Assembly: GCA_039045975.1 (NCBI GenBank)
Contig: JBCCJA010000018.1
Location: forward strand, 1-63,719
DNA length: 63,719 nucleotides
From: JBCCJA01 sp039045975
GTDB lineage: Bacteria; Planctomycetota; Planctomycetia; Planctomycetales; Planctomycetaceae
Direction: 5' to 3'
Shown here in pieces: positions 44,293 through 52,190 of this stretch. Within the stretch, counting starts at the first letter, position 1; each line of letters opens with the position of its first letter. Under the pieces are notes generated by a model, which did no database searches, was not told where the DNA came from, and worked only from the letters and a program-made list of their open reading frames with translations. The translations under genes were made by a program, and so were the position numbers.

Positions 44293-45169
44293 GCATCGAC
44301 GGGACAAGTCCTTTTATGCGAAACGCCTATTCGCGGCTAAATTAGGCGAAGAGACGGCAGGCTTTTGCGGTTTCGATTCTCCCCCGGTCGATCCTTTTGC
44401 TATCGCGCAGGCCGAAAGCGACTTGATACACCTTGTCGGGGACGATTTCGGTAATTGCTTCGATGGCTACATCGAGTACGCCGGCGAACAACGGTTTATA
44501 ATATGCTATAACACAAAATATAACAACTGGCGTCATTCGGGAGACTTTCACACAAAAATACTTTTCACAATCGCGCATGAACTCGGCCATTTTTTCATCG
44601 AGGAGCACCGCCGACATCTTGTTGGTGTAAAGACAGGGCATGTGTCGTTCAGCGAGTTCTCGTCCGACTCATTGATCGAGCAGCAAGCGGACTATTTTGC
44701 GGCAGGACTTCTCATGCCGAGTTCACTTCTTGGGCCAGAAGTAAACACCAAGAATTTTCCGAGTCATGGCGAGATGCACGACATCCGCCGGCGATTCAAT
44801 GTGTCCTTGACCGGCTTCCTCGCCAGGTGGACTCAGCTTTCCGATTTTCCATGTGCAACTGTTGTTGTCCAAGATGGACTGATTCAGTTTGGGTGGATAT
44901 CGGAATGCCTTCGCGAACTGGGGGCGTTCCGACTCTCCCGTGGGGAAGAGGTGTCATGTAAAGATGCCAGTGCTTTCCTTCGCGTTGGTGAGCCGTACCA
45001 AGGATACCGGGACGCGGAGGGTAGCGGCTCGGTGGCAAACTGGATTGAATACGATCGCGTCAGGCTCCCCACGCAAGAGTTTTATTACGCGATTCCTCAT
45101 TCAAACTCTGTGTGGATACTGCTGATTGCTGATGAGTCAGATCTTCCCACGCGATGGGGTGAAGAGTGA
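44285..45169 (+). CDS. ImmA/IrrE family metallo-endopeptidase
   Basis: 294 aa from the ATG at 44285. The zinc motif HELGH is at residues 98-102, with the third ligand region EQQADYFAAGLLMP (about 132-145). The C-terminal half (about 190-294) is extra relative to minimal ImmA and resembles the IrrE sensory region (CATVVVQDGLIQFGWISE...). Family members cleave repressors or regulators (ImmA cleaves ImmR; IrrE cleaves DdrO) under stress. In this operon the partner is probably the upstream acidic protein or the sigma factor. A strong terminator follows. Confidence 0.88.
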   Translation: MTEHRRDKSFYAKRLFAAKLGEETAGFCGFDSPPVDPFAIAQAESDLIHLVGDDFGNCFDGYIEYAGEQRFIICYNTKYNNWRHSGDFHTKILFTIAHELGHFFIEEHRRHLVGVKTGHVSFSEFSSDSLIEQQADYFAAGLLMPSSLLGPEVNTKNFPSHGEMHDIRRRFNVSLTGFLARWTQLSDFPCATVVVQDGLIQFGWISECLRELGAFRLSRGEEVSCKDASAFLRVGEPYQGYRDAEGSGSVANWIEYDRVRLPTQEFYYAIPHSNSVWILLIADESDLPTRWGEE

Positions 45170-45194
45170 TTGGGACGGTCGCATTTAATTGTTG

Positions 45195-45242
45195 ACTGCC
45201 TCTCCCGCTTGCTTGAAGAGCGAGAGAGGCAGTGATTTTTTT
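45195..45242 (+). terminator. Rho-independent terminator after the ImmA/IrrE gene
   Basis: ACTGCCTCTC (45195-45204) pairs perfectly with GAGAGGCAGT (45224-45233); a run of seven T follows (45236-45242). It ends the sigma-factor operon. Confidence 0.92.
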
Positions 45243-45263
45243 GATGAGTTGTGCTGCAGTTGG

Positions 45264-45986
45264 TCACGCCGCGTCGATGTCACTCCCGAACGCTGACTGA
45301 GTCACCTTTTGCGTTTGGCAGGTCAGATCTCGGGCCGCCGTACAGACAGATGAGAACGCCTCCGCCTCCTCGGTCCCGATCATCTCAGCGACGCGGACCG
45401 CGCGGCCGACACCGAGGGTGTTGCCGGTCCAGAAGCTCGACTCGAGCCGGCTGCCGGCGACGACGACCTGCACCGAGCGAGACTCGGCGTAGGCGTGTTT
45501 CAGGCCTTCCGGCAGGTCATCGGCGTACGAGCGGCGTTTCGCCTCCGGGTCTTCGGTGACTTGGAACCCGATGTCGAGCGGAACGCCGCCGTGTTCTCGG
45601 GGGATCGACTGCTGGTCAAACTCGATCGCGTCGGGCGTGAACCGAATGCGAACGCGTTTGGCGTGCAGCGTCTCGATCAGCCACGGGGCGACGAAGTGCT
45701 TCATGATCTTGTAGTACACGTAAGCCATCGACACCGTCATGAAGAATGCGAGCACGACGCCCGCCCCCGGTTCGAGGCCTTCGGCGTCGTGCAAGTTCAA
45801 GAGCAAGCACAGGCCCGTGCCGTAGTAAAGCGAGCAGAGAATCAATCCGATCGACCACTTCGAATTGACAACGCTCCGCCAACTCACGACGCGGTCGCGG
45901 ATCTCCGCGGTGCCTGTTTCTCGGTCGTAATAGAGTGCCGGCCACGTCGGGAGGGCCGGGTCGTAGATACGGGTCGACGTGTTCAT
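45264..45986 (-). CDS. Hypothetical membrane protein next to the VirD4-like gene
   Basis: 240 aa with two membrane helices (about residues 45-63, WSIGLILCSLYYGTGLCLLL, and 75-95, GVVLAFFMTVSMAYVYYKIM). A cytosolic C-terminal domain of about 140 residues follows (RVRIRFTPDAIEFDQQSIPREHGGVPLDIGFQV...). It starts 3 bp after the VirD4-like ATPase stop, so it is co-transcribed and may be its membrane anchor, since that ATPase has no obvious helices of its own. No family recognised. Confidence 0.7.
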   Translation of the reverse strand: MNTSTRIYDPALPTWPALYYDRETGTAEIRDRVVSWRSVVNSKWSIGLILCSLYYGTGLCLLLNLHDAEGLEPGAGVVLAFFMTVSMAYVYYKIMKHFVAPWLIETLHAKRVRIRFTPDAIEFDQQSIPREHGGVPLDIGFQVTEDPEAKRRSYADDLPEGLKHAYAESRSVQVVVAGSRLESSFWTGNTLGVGRAVRVAEMIGTEEAEAFSSVCTAARDLTCQTQKVTQSAFGSDIDAA

Positions 45987-45988
45987 TG

Positions 45989-47542
45989 TTAAGACTCCCG
46001 ATTGAAGTTACGGAACAGTTCGTGCCGGTCGTAAAAGGCACGTTGCAGCACCATCGGCCGGAACCCCGGCCTCAGGATCAGCTGGCGCAGCCGCCGGTCG
46101 TCACGGCCGAAGAAGCGGCCGATCTCTTCGGGCGTCAGCAGCGGGTGCGTCCCGAGCGACCACGACTGGCCCGAGACGCCCTTCTGGACGGCTTGGTCGT
46201 AGGAAGTCGCCGCAACCGACGGATTAAGAACCTGGGCCTGCCCCAGTTGTTTCGAGATGTATTCGAGCGTCGCGTAGTCGCCGTTCCCGAAGCACTGCAA
46301 CACGCCGGTGTTGCCGAGGAACGTCTCGTAGTTCTGATATTGCTTCAGCTGGCCGATGTCCTGCAGGACGACCCACAGCTTTACGCCGAACCCGGCGATC
46401 TGGGCGATCGCCGTTTCGATGGCGGTCATTCGGCCTAAAACGTGGAATTCGTCAAGCATCAGCAGAACAGGAACGTGTCCCCGCTTCGGCTCCGACTCGC
46501 AGGCGGCGAGGGCCAGCTGCACAAGCAGCCGGAACCAGCCCGACAGGTCGTGCATCCGCATCGCCGGCAGGCTGACGTAGAGCGCCATCGAACGACGCTT
46601 CAGGTCTCTTAAGTCGACCGACACGTCGTCCCGCAGGACGGCCCGCATCTGGTCGTACGAGACCCAGTCGAGGTTCTTGCGCAGCGTCGACATGACGCTC
46701 GAAAACTCGCCGCCCCGACGGTCGTAGAACGCGCGGGCCGCGGCCCGGACCGACCCGCCGGCCGCGTCGTTGGCGATCATTTCTTGTTCGACACGGCAGA
46801 GCTTGTCGCTGCCGGTGGCCAGGACCATCAGGTCGGCGGCGAGCTCCCAGACCGTGACAAGATCGCGGCGACCCTCGTAGTTCGGGTGCGTGGCGACGTG
46901 CAGGCAGAGCCCGCTGCCGATCATCGCCCGGGCACAGTTGTCCCAGTGCGGGTCTTTCGATTCGGCCGAGACAACCAATGCGTCGGCTATGAGGTTGGCG
47001 TTCGGGACGAGTAGGTCGCGCGGACCGTCGGTCAGCATCCGCAGCGGGTTGAAGCCGGTGCGGTAGGGCTGCGTCTCCGCGCCAGACACGTCGAACGGGT
47101 CGATGACGCCGGTCGGCTGTCCGAGGACTTCCGCACGCCACCGGGCGGTTAGGCGGGCGTTGTCGCCCTTCGGGTCGATCGACAACAGCCCGCCGGTCGA
47201 CGGGTAGGTCAGCAGGTTCGGCACGAGGGCCGAGCGACCTTTCCCGGCCCGCGAACCCGCGATCGTGCAGATGTGACGGTCGTCAGCCACGCCGATCGGC
47301 ATACCGCCGGTGACCCAACGCTGCGGCCTGCCATCAGGGAGTAACGGGCCCGACCGCACCGCGCCGTCGGCGACCCCGAGGAACAACTTGCCCTCGGGAT
47401 TGCCGGCCGCGTTGAACGCGAGCGACGAAGTCGCCGCGATGTCTTCCGGCCGCTCGAAACGAGCCGCCGCCACCCGCCCGCGGTCGTTGTCGGCACGACC
47501 GCGGGGCAGGTCATCGATCAGATTCTCGGGCATCCGAGACAT
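45989..47542 (-). CDS. VirD4/TraD-like conjugative coupling ATPase
   Basis: 517 aa. T4SS coupling proteins link a relaxase-DNA complex to the transfer channel. Walker A is GSRAGKGRS (96-104), followed by the family motif LLTYPSTGGLLSIDPKGDNARLTARWR. Walker B is VLLMLDEFHVLGRM (about 360), followed by QIAGFGVKLWVVLQDIGQLKQYQ. No N-terminal membrane helices are visible, unlike VirD4. The start ATG at 47542 has GGGGAG upstream. No channel genes (VirB-like) are in the window, so it fits a mobilizable rather than self-transmissible element. Confidence 0.88.
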   Translation of the reverse strand: MSRMPENLIDDLPRGRADNDRGRVAAARFERPEDIAATSSLAFNAAGNPEGKLFLGVADGAVRSGPLLPDGRPQRWVTGGMPIGVADDRHICTIAGSRAGKGRSALVPNLLTYPSTGGLLSIDPKGDNARLTARWRAEVLGQPTGVIDPFDVSGAETQPYRTGFNPLRMLTDGPRDLLVPNANLIADALVVSAESKDPHWDNCARAMIGSGLCLHVATHPNYEGRRDLVTVWELAADLMVLATGSDKLCRVEQEMIANDAAGGSVRAAARAFYDRRGGEFSSVMSTLRKNLDWVSYDQMRAVLRDDVSVDLRDLKRRSMALYVSLPAMRMHDLSGWFRLLVQLALAACESEPKRGHVPVLLMLDEFHVLGRMTAIETAIAQIAGFGVKLWVVLQDIGQLKQYQNYETFLGNTGVLQCFGNGDYATLEYISKQLGQAQVLNPSVAATSYDQAVQKGVSGQSWSLGTHPLLTPEEIGRFFGRDDRRLRQLILRPGFRPMVLQRAFYDRHELFRNFNRES

Positions 47543-47554
47543 GTCTCGCTCCCC

Positions 47555-48262
47555 TCAATCAAACGAAGGAAGGGGCGGACGGGCGACGAGACGGGTCTCG
47601 ACGCAGTAGCTCCGCGGGTTCAATCCCGCGTTCGCGAACTTCTGCAGGTAGACCGGACGGACCGACGGTTCGGCGTAATAGAGTGCGATCCCGCCGCCCG
47701 ATTCGGTGTACCGCTTTAAGGTTTCGAGCATGTCCCGCTCGTCTTCCTCGCTCGACCCGGTGTCCATCAGGTCGGAGTAGAGGACGGTCAGCTTGCGGGT
47801 CCGCGGCGTCAGGTTCGGCGTCCCCTCGACGTAGCGGATCGCGTTGGCGATCGACTGCGAGACGGGCGAACTGCCCCGGTCGGCCGCCGCGATGCTCGCC
47901 TTGACGAAGTTCGCGAAGTCGGCAGGCGACTGAAAACTCCGCCGCAGGTCGTGCCCCGAGCCCTCCCAGATCATCGTTTGCGTATTGCCCGACAGCTGGC
48001 CGATCGTCAGTCGCGACTCCGCCCCGAGGCTCTCGCGGAAAAACAGGTCAGTCAGTTGCTGGAAGTGGGCGAACCCGGCGGCGTCCCACGTGTGAGAGAA
48101 CGACCCCGACAGGTCGATCACGACGGTCAGAGCGATATCGAGCGATTCACTTTCGAAGGCTGCCCGGCCCTCGTTAGGTGGGACTTCGACGCAGCCGGAA
48201 GTGGCAGCGATCGCCGTGATGCAGGCGGTCGCGGTGATAATGCGGATCAGTTTGTTTTTCAT
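47555..48262 (-). CDS. Lipoprotein with von Willebrand A-like domain
   Basis: 235 aa. A lipobox signal peptide ends at TSGCVEVPP, so the protein is lipid-anchored. The following domain opens with IALTVVIDLSGSFSHTWD, a MIDAS-like DxSGS, and continues with SPVSQSIANAIRYV and LTVLYSDLMDTGSSEED, the further strand and metal-contact positions of a VWA fold. It is encoded 13 bp upstream of the VirD4-like gene. A lipid-anchored VWA protein beside a coupling ATPase suggests a surface or envelope part of a transfer apparatus, but this is inferred. Confidence 0.75.
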   Translation of the reverse strand: MKNKLIRIITATACITAIAATSGCVEVPPNEGRAAFESESLDIALTVVIDLSGSFSHTWDAAGFAHFQQLTDLFFRESLGAESRLTIGQLSGNTQTMIWEGSGHDLRRSFQSPADFANFVKASIAAADRGSSPVSQSIANAIRYVEGTPNLTPRTRKLTVLYSDLMDTGSSEEDERDMLETLKRYTESGGGIALYYAEPSVRPVYLQKFANAGLNPRSYCVETRLVARPPLPSFD

Positions 48263-48298
48263 CGGAATACCTTTCGGGTGATTAAGAAATGGATGGGT

Positions 48299-48844
48299 CT
48301 ATTCGCTGTACTTAAAGCGGGTGTGCCAGGCGGCGATCTTCGCCATGCCGAGCGCGTAGAGACCTGTGGCACCGATCGAGATGAACTCAGACGTGCCGCC
48401 CCACATGCCGCCGCCGAAGGCGGCCAGCCCGCGGTAGAAGATCAACGCCTCGATGCCGATCATCAGCACGGCGATCGTGAGTTCGAACAGGAAGAACGGC
48501 CGCTGTTCCTCCCGCTCATATTCGGCCGAGCCGAACGAGCCGACCTGCCGCACGACCCATTGCCAGACGGCCAACAAACCGATCAGCATCGCGAAGGCGG
48601 TCAAATGGGCGAGATCGAGCCGGTCGAAGCCGTCGTAGCGGGCCATCAGCCCGAAACCGGGCAGCGGCAGCTTTGAGAGCCGCATGCCGAAGATCGGTAG
48701 CGACGCCCGGAGTCCCTCGGCGTTGATCGTCATATAGACGATCAAGACGAGCGACAGCACGAGCGCGTTCAGGGCGTAGAACCGGCTCCACTCGGCCGGT
48801 TCGCGTTCTCCGCGAATCTCGCGGACGAATCGGGCGTTCAACAT
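48299..48844 (-). CDS. Hypothetical polytopic membrane protein
   Basis: 181 aa with about four membrane segments (ALNALVLSLVLIVYMTI, LAHLTAFAMLIGLLAVWQWVV, FELTIAVLMIGIEALIFYRGLAAFG and a last one near 155-172). GGGAGG lies before the ATG at 48844. It heads the run with the VWA lipoprotein, VirD4-like ATPase and membrane protein, all on the minus strand. No family recognised; by context a transfer-related inner-membrane protein. Confidence 0.7.
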   Translation of the reverse strand: MLNARFVREIRGEREPAEWSRFYALNALVLSLVLIVYMTINAEGLRASLPIFGMRLSKLPLPGFGLMARYDGFDRLDLAHLTAFAMLIGLLAVWQWVVRQVGSFGSAEYEREEQRPFFLFELTIAVLMIGIEALIFYRGLAAFGGGMWGGTSEFISIGATGLYALGMAKIAAWHTRFKYSE

Positions 48845-49019
48845 GCCTTCCTCCCTTCATCGTGGTGAGACCGGCGCGCACGCCGGGCGGGAAACGCGAC
48901 AACGTAGGTGTCGACGCACTTATCTTTAAGGTCTCGGCAGCGAGGCCGAGTGGCAGAAAAAGCCCGTTTTCACGGGTCGGAATGAGACGGGCCGCGTTTG
49001 TATTGCGGCCGCGTCGCAG

Positions 49020-49358
49020 TCACTTCTTCAGCGGCAAGATGCCCTTCGCCTTGATCCGTTCGATCTCGGCGTGCGAGATCATCCACTCCTTCGAGCGGCC
49101 CCGACCGATGTCCCGTTTGAGCGCGTTGACGCGGCCGTGGCGGCACCACTCCCGCACCGTGAACGGGGCCTTGTTAAGGATCGCAGCGGCGTCCTCGACG
49201 GAGTAATATTCCTGCGGCACGCGTTGCTCGATGAGAGCGGTCAGCTTCTCTTCGATGACTTCGAGCCGCTGTTCGATCCGCTCGAATAGATCGTCCCGCG
49301 GTCGTTCGTCACGATCGGGTGTGGAAAACCCGTCGGGCGGATGGTCTTGTCCACGCAT
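49020..49358 (-). CDS. Helix-turn-helix (excisionase/MerR-like) protein
   Basis: 112 aa. A coiled-coil-like stretch (DDLFERIEQRLEVIEEKLTALIEQ) is followed by the DNA-binding domain EYYSVEDAAAILNKAPFTVREWCRHGRVNALKRDIGRGRSKEWMISHAEIERIKAKG. The start codon at 49358 lies inside the first of three iteron-like repeats, and there is no good Shine-Dalgarno sequence, so autoregulation through those repeats is likely. The coiled coil would permit dimers on direct repeats. Confidence 0.78.
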   Translation of the reverse strand: MRGQDHPPDGFSTPDRDERPRDDLFERIEQRLEVIEEKLTALIEQRVPQEYYSVEDAAAILNKAPFTVREWCRHGRVNALKRDIGRGRSKEWMISHAEIERIKAKGILPLKK

Positions 49359-49455
49359 TTTTGGTCACCCCCTTGGCAATCGGTGGTTAAATTAGGAAAT
49401 CGGTGATTGCGTACGCATAAACGGTCACCCCGAATCGCGCATTAACGGTCACCCC
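49353..49455. repeat. Three iteron-like 19-bp direct repeats
   Basis: Copies are at 49353-49371 (ACGCATTTTTGGTCACCCC), 49413-49431 (ACGCATAAACGGTCACCCC) and 49437-49455 (GCGCATTAACGGTCACCCC). The last two are spaced exactly 24 bp; the first covers the start codon of the HTH gene. AATCGGTG also repeats twice between them. The rest of the gap to 49548 has a GACCTATAGAGGTC near-palindrome (49477-49490) and a GTCCCC/GGGGAC hairpin. Confidence 0.85.
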
Positions 49456-49548
49456 ATCCTTTAGATATTCCTTTAAGACCTATAGAGGTCCCCTTCGGCC
49501 GGGGACAACTCTCCGGCCGTTCGCGACGTGGCCGTCTTTCGTTGGCTT

Positions 49549-49944
49549 TCAGGCGAGGCGGATCAGGCCGTCGGGGCCCTGAACGAACATCGGATCGGCC
49601 AGAGCCTCCCGGAACCGCAGGGCGAAGCCGTTGAGCCCCTTCCCGAGGTCGTTGGCGACCTTGTCCTTCGTCAGGTCCTTCAGGTCGTCCGGGGCGAGCG
49701 TCGTGTTGTCGCGGAGCAGGCCCGCGATGACGTCGATCACCTCGGCTTTGGTCGCGGCCGGCTTGCCGGACCGCTTCCGCTTCTTCGTCTGGCTCTCGCC
49801 GCTCAACGCCAGCAGGGCGGCGTTGAGGCGGTCACGCTGCGCGTCGAGTTCGGCCAGACGCTGCCGCAGGCGGTTCGCCTCTTCATCGAGCGGGTGCAGT
49901 TCCTCGCGAAGTGCCCCCGCGATCTTCTCGGTCGAGAAGTCCAT
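49549..49944 (-). CDS. Hypothetical protein with N-terminal coiled coil
   Basis: 131 aa. Residues about 1-48 form a likely coiled coil (ALREELHPLDEEANRLRQRLAELDAQRDRLNAALLAL). A basic linker (KKRKRSGKPAATKAE) is followed by a helical C-terminal domain (VIDVIAGLLRDNTTLAPDDLKDLTKDKVANDLGKGLNGFALRFREAL) that resembles a winged-helix or HTH-like fold. AAAGGAG precedes the ATG at 49944. Plasmid-type gene; function unknown. Confidence 0.7.
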   Translation of the reverse strand: MDFSTEKIAGALREELHPLDEEANRLRQRLAELDAQRDRLNAALLALSGESQTKKRKRSGKPAATKAEVIDVIAGLLRDNTTLAPDDLKDLTKDKVANDLGKGLNGFALRFREALADPMFVQGPDGLIRLA

Positions 49945-49967
49945 GATTCCTCTCCTTTCCGCGACGG

Positions 49968-50351
49968 TCAGTCGCGTTCGAATTCCTGTTCGTTCGCCAG
50001 ATCGAAATCGTCCCGGACACGCCGTTCGGGCGTCTCGTCACGCCCGTCGAGCCAGTGCTCGTACTCGGCCGCGGCACCCGGGACCTGATCGATGTCCAAC
50101 GGCCGGCCGTCTTCGCCGATGCCGTTGGCGAAGTTGTCCCGGGCGGTGTTGATGGCGGATCGGGCGGCCGCATCAAGGTCTTCGTGGACCGCCCGTTCGA
50201 GTTCGCCCCCCGGCCGCAGGTGCATCTGAGGGGCGGGCACGGCGAGGTCGTCCTCATGTTCGTAATCGGCTTCCGGCGGGAGCCCCCGGCGGGCCTGCTC
50301 GAACTCCGCCGCGTTCTCCGGGGCGTTGTCGAACGTTCGTTCTTCGGGCAT
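49968..50351 (-). CDS. Hypothetical acidic protein
   Basis: 127 aa from the ATG at 50351; the open frame extends upstream but that part lies in the operator region and is rich in Arg/Cys. It is acidic throughout (ENAAEFEQARRGLPPEADYEHEDDLAVPAP, RVRDDFDLANEQEFERD), with no membrane helix. It is 23 bp upstream of the coiled-coil gene and probably co-transcribed with it. No family recognised. Confidence 0.6.
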   Translation of the reverse strand: MPEERTFDNAPENAAEFEQARRGLPPEADYEHEDDLAVPAPQMHLRPGGELERAVHEDLDAAARSAINTARDNFANGIGEDGRPLDIDQVPGAAAEYEHWLDGRDETPERRVRDDFDLANEQEFERD

Positions 50352-50453
50352 CGGTATGCTCCAATCGACTGCGAAACGCAGAGCCGATTCACGTCGAGTC
50401 GGCTTGCGATGGGGCCGATTCCAGCAACCGGCCCGCACGGCCGCGAAACACGT

Positions 50454-50474
50454 TTCATGCACGCGATGCATGAA
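50454..50474. promoter_or_regulatory. Operator-like palindrome before the XRE regulator
   Basis: TTCATGC (50454-50460) and GCATGAA (50468-50474) form a perfect inverted repeat with a 7-nt spacer, ending 5 bp before the XRE start codon and lying between two divergent genes. It is probably the regulator's own operator. Confidence 0.65.
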
Positions 50475-50479
50475 TCTGC

Positions 50480-51361
50480 ATGAGCACATCCCGCCTCTAC
50501 GAAGACGACATCCAAGCGATCGTGCAGGACCTCCGCGCGATCTTCGGCGGTGACTATCCGCCGTCACTCCGTCCCCTCGCCGATGCGATCACGGCGATCC
50601 GCGTTGCACGGTTCGGGAAACGATCGAAGTCAAAGGTCGCCAACGCCGCGGGCATCGACGCATCGATACTCTCTCGTTACGAGAGCGGCGAAATCGGAGA
50701 AACCGAGACCGAAAAGCTCTACGCCGTCGCTTGGGCGCTCGGCGTACCGCTCGATCGCATCGCCGATATCAAGTTGCCGGACGCGGACGCCCAGATCGCC
50801 GTCACGGCACGGCGACTGTTAACCGACCAGATCGCCGCCAAGACGCCCGAGGAGTTTGCCGGGCTGCTCCGTTTCGAAGACGAGCGTGCCCTGCGGTTCG
50901 GCATCCCGCTCGGGTGGCAACTCGGCAGCCTCGACTTCTTCCGGTACTTCAAGATTGAGCAGGCCGTGAAGCACTTCGACCGTGCCAAATCGGACGTGCT
51001 CACGCTTTTGAAGATCGACGGCTTTCCGCACGAACTCGATTTCGAAGACGTTGGTGAGACGATCAACTTCTTTCTCGCCCATTACGGCGTCGAAAACAAG
51101 GTCAAACACGCTGCGATCTGCCTCGGCATGAGCGGTGCCCGCGAAGCCTACGCGGCGATGTATCTTACGGCGGCGGAAGAAGCGTTCGACGACGCCGCGA
51201 AGATCGAGCTGCGGTCCTGGGGCCTGCTGCCGCTCAAAGACATCCCGACGCGGATCGTGCCGAATAGAGAAGCCGTCTATCTCGCTTTGCGGGAACGCGG
51301 TGCGAAGACGCATCGCGAGTTACTCGATTTCGTCATGCAGGTCAGGCGGCAAGACAAGTAG
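50480..51361 (+). CDS. XRE-type helix-turn-helix regulator with C-terminal domain
   Basis: 293 aa. Residues about 33-95 form an XRE domain (LADAITAIRVARFGKRSKSKVANAAGIDASILSRYESGEIGETETEKLYAVAWALGVPLDRI). The remaining 200 residues are a helical domain of no known family, with RRLLTDQIAAKTPEEFAGLLRFEDERALRFGIPL and LTLLKIDGFPHELDFEDVGETINFFLAHYGVE. There is no Shine-Dalgarno sequence before the ATG at 50480, and the palindrome occupies that position, so translation may be leaderless. Likely a plasmid-borne repressor. Confidence 0.75.
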   Translation: MSTSRLYEDDIQAIVQDLRAIFGGDYPPSLRPLADAITAIRVARFGKRSKSKVANAAGIDASILSRYESGEIGETETEKLYAVAWALGVPLDRIADIKLPDADAQIAVTARRLLTDQIAAKTPEEFAGLLRFEDERALRFGIPLGWQLGSLDFFRYFKIEQAVKHFDRAKSDVLTLLKIDGFPHELDFEDVGETINFFLAHYGVENKVKHAAICLGMSGAREAYAAMYLTAAEEAFDDAAKIELRSWGLLPLKDIPTRIVPNREAVYLALRERGAKTHRELLDFVMQVRRQDK

Positions 51362-51442
51362 ACGCTGCCCTGTTCCGTAGGGTTTTGGCACCGCATCACT
51401 GCGGAGTCTGGTCGTTGTGTTCGAGGATCGTCGCGGGTCTCA

Positions 51443-51505
51443 CTCCTTTCGTTTTTTGACCTGCCGTGGCCCGGAGGGGTGAGCAGGTCAACAAAACGAA
51501 AGGAG
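51443..51505 (+). promoter_or_regulatory. Long leader hairpin that hides the ribosome-binding site
   Basis: 51443-51464 and 51483-51505 are reverse complements except for one extra base, giving a stem of about 22 bp with an 18-nt loop. The 3' arm ends in AAAGGAG, the Shine-Dalgarno sequence of the ATG at 51513. Folded mRNA would block translation, so control by an RNA-binding protein, small RNA or temperature is plausible. It could also act as a terminator for the gene upstream. Confidence 0.7.
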
Positions 51506-51512
51506 CAAGACC

Positions 51513-51782
51513 ATGGCGACACACATCAAAAACACACCGATCACGACCCTCCGCGAACGCGGCGGCCTCAAGGCGACCGTCTGGAAGAACGAATCCCAAC
51601 GCGGGCCGTTTTACAGCGTCGAGCTGAGCCGGACCTACAAGGTCGAAGACGAGTTCCGCGACTCGCACAGCTTCCCGGCGAGCGACCTCCTCGTCCTCGC
51701 CCACCTGGCGACCAAGGCGTACGACCGCGTCAGCGAACTGCGTCAGGCCGACGCCAAGGCCGAAGACGAGAACGCGGCGTGA
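51513..51782 (+). CDS. Small plasmid-type conserved protein (copy A)
   Basis: 89 aa: TPITTLRERGGLKATVWKNE, then GPFYSVELSRTYKVEDEFRDSHSFPASDLLVLAHLATKAYDRVSEL. The pattern of four beta strands followed by a helix is that of small conserved proteins on planctomycete and proteobacterial plasmids; their role is unknown. It is related in layout to the protein at 52473. Translation is probably controlled by the leader hairpin, and a perfect 32-nt palindrome follows the stop. Confidence 0.7.
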   Translation: MATHIKNTPITTLRERGGLKATVWKNESQRGPFYSVELSRTYKVEDEFRDSHSFPASDLLVLAHLATKAYDRVSELRQADAKAEDENAA

Positions 51783-51801
51783 CCTCGACGCCTCGGCACC
51801 G

Positions 51802-51833
51802 ATGCAGCACGCGTCATATGACGCGTGCTGCAT
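51802..51833. repeat. Perfect 32-nt palindrome containing the shared 16-mer
   Basis: Arms of 16 nt (51802-51817, 51818-51833) centred on CATATG. It is preceded by CCTCGGCACCGATG, which also precedes the palindrome at 52159. It contains CGCGTCATATGACGCG, also found at the repA start. Confidence 0.9.
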
Positions 51834-51875
51834 TACCACCCCAAGACTGAATCTAACCAATGGAGACCACCCAAA

Positions 51876-52136
51876 ATGAAGAGCGTCCCATCCCCGACGA
51901 TCCCGAGCATCGAAATACAGATCCACGAATTCCTCGAACTCCACCGCATGGTCGGCATCGTCCTGAGCGTCGACTTCGTGACGGACATTCGTCCCGACCT
52001 CGACGAAGACCAAGCGTGGGCCGTACTGCAACGCGTCAAAGCCGTCATGGATTCGGACCGCGGTCCCGAAGAAAACCTTGTCCGAGAGTATGCCGACGAG
52101 TTGTATCCCGAAGGCGATACCGACCGGACCGCATAA
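51876..52136 (+). CDS. Small hypothetical protein
   Basis: 86 aa from the ATG at 51876; an upstream in-frame start lies in the palindrome and is unlikely. SIEIQIHEFLELHRMVGIVLSVDFVTDIRPDLDEDQAWAVLQRVKAVMDSDRGPEENLVREYADELYP is helical and acidic. No family recognised. It sits between two palindromic cassettes in the plasmid region. Confidence 0.6.
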   Translation: MKSVPSPTIPSIEIQIHEFLELHRMVGIVLSVDFVTDIRPDLDEDQAWAVLQRVKAVMDSDRGPEENLVREYADELYPEGDTDRTA

Positions 52137-52158
52137 CAACGGCGGCACCTCGGCACCG

Positions 52159-52190
52159 ATGACGCACGCTTCATCTGACGCGTGCGTCAT
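52159..52190. repeat. Near-perfect 32-nt palindrome after the 86-aa gene
   Basis: Arms match except one position and the central pair. It has the same length and the same 14-nt prefix (CCTCGGCACCGATG) as the palindrome at 51802, 357 bp away. The gap from here to 52472 has no gene that I can support. Confidence 0.85.

Noticed and set aside
49353..49455. CRISPR array
   Set aside because: Only three repeats, uneven spacing (60 and 24 bp), too short, no cas genes.
51802..51833. Simple rho-independent terminator
   Set aside because: The palindrome is perfect through its centre and has no T run; its core recurs at the repA start, so a protein site fits better, although a terminator role is not excluded.
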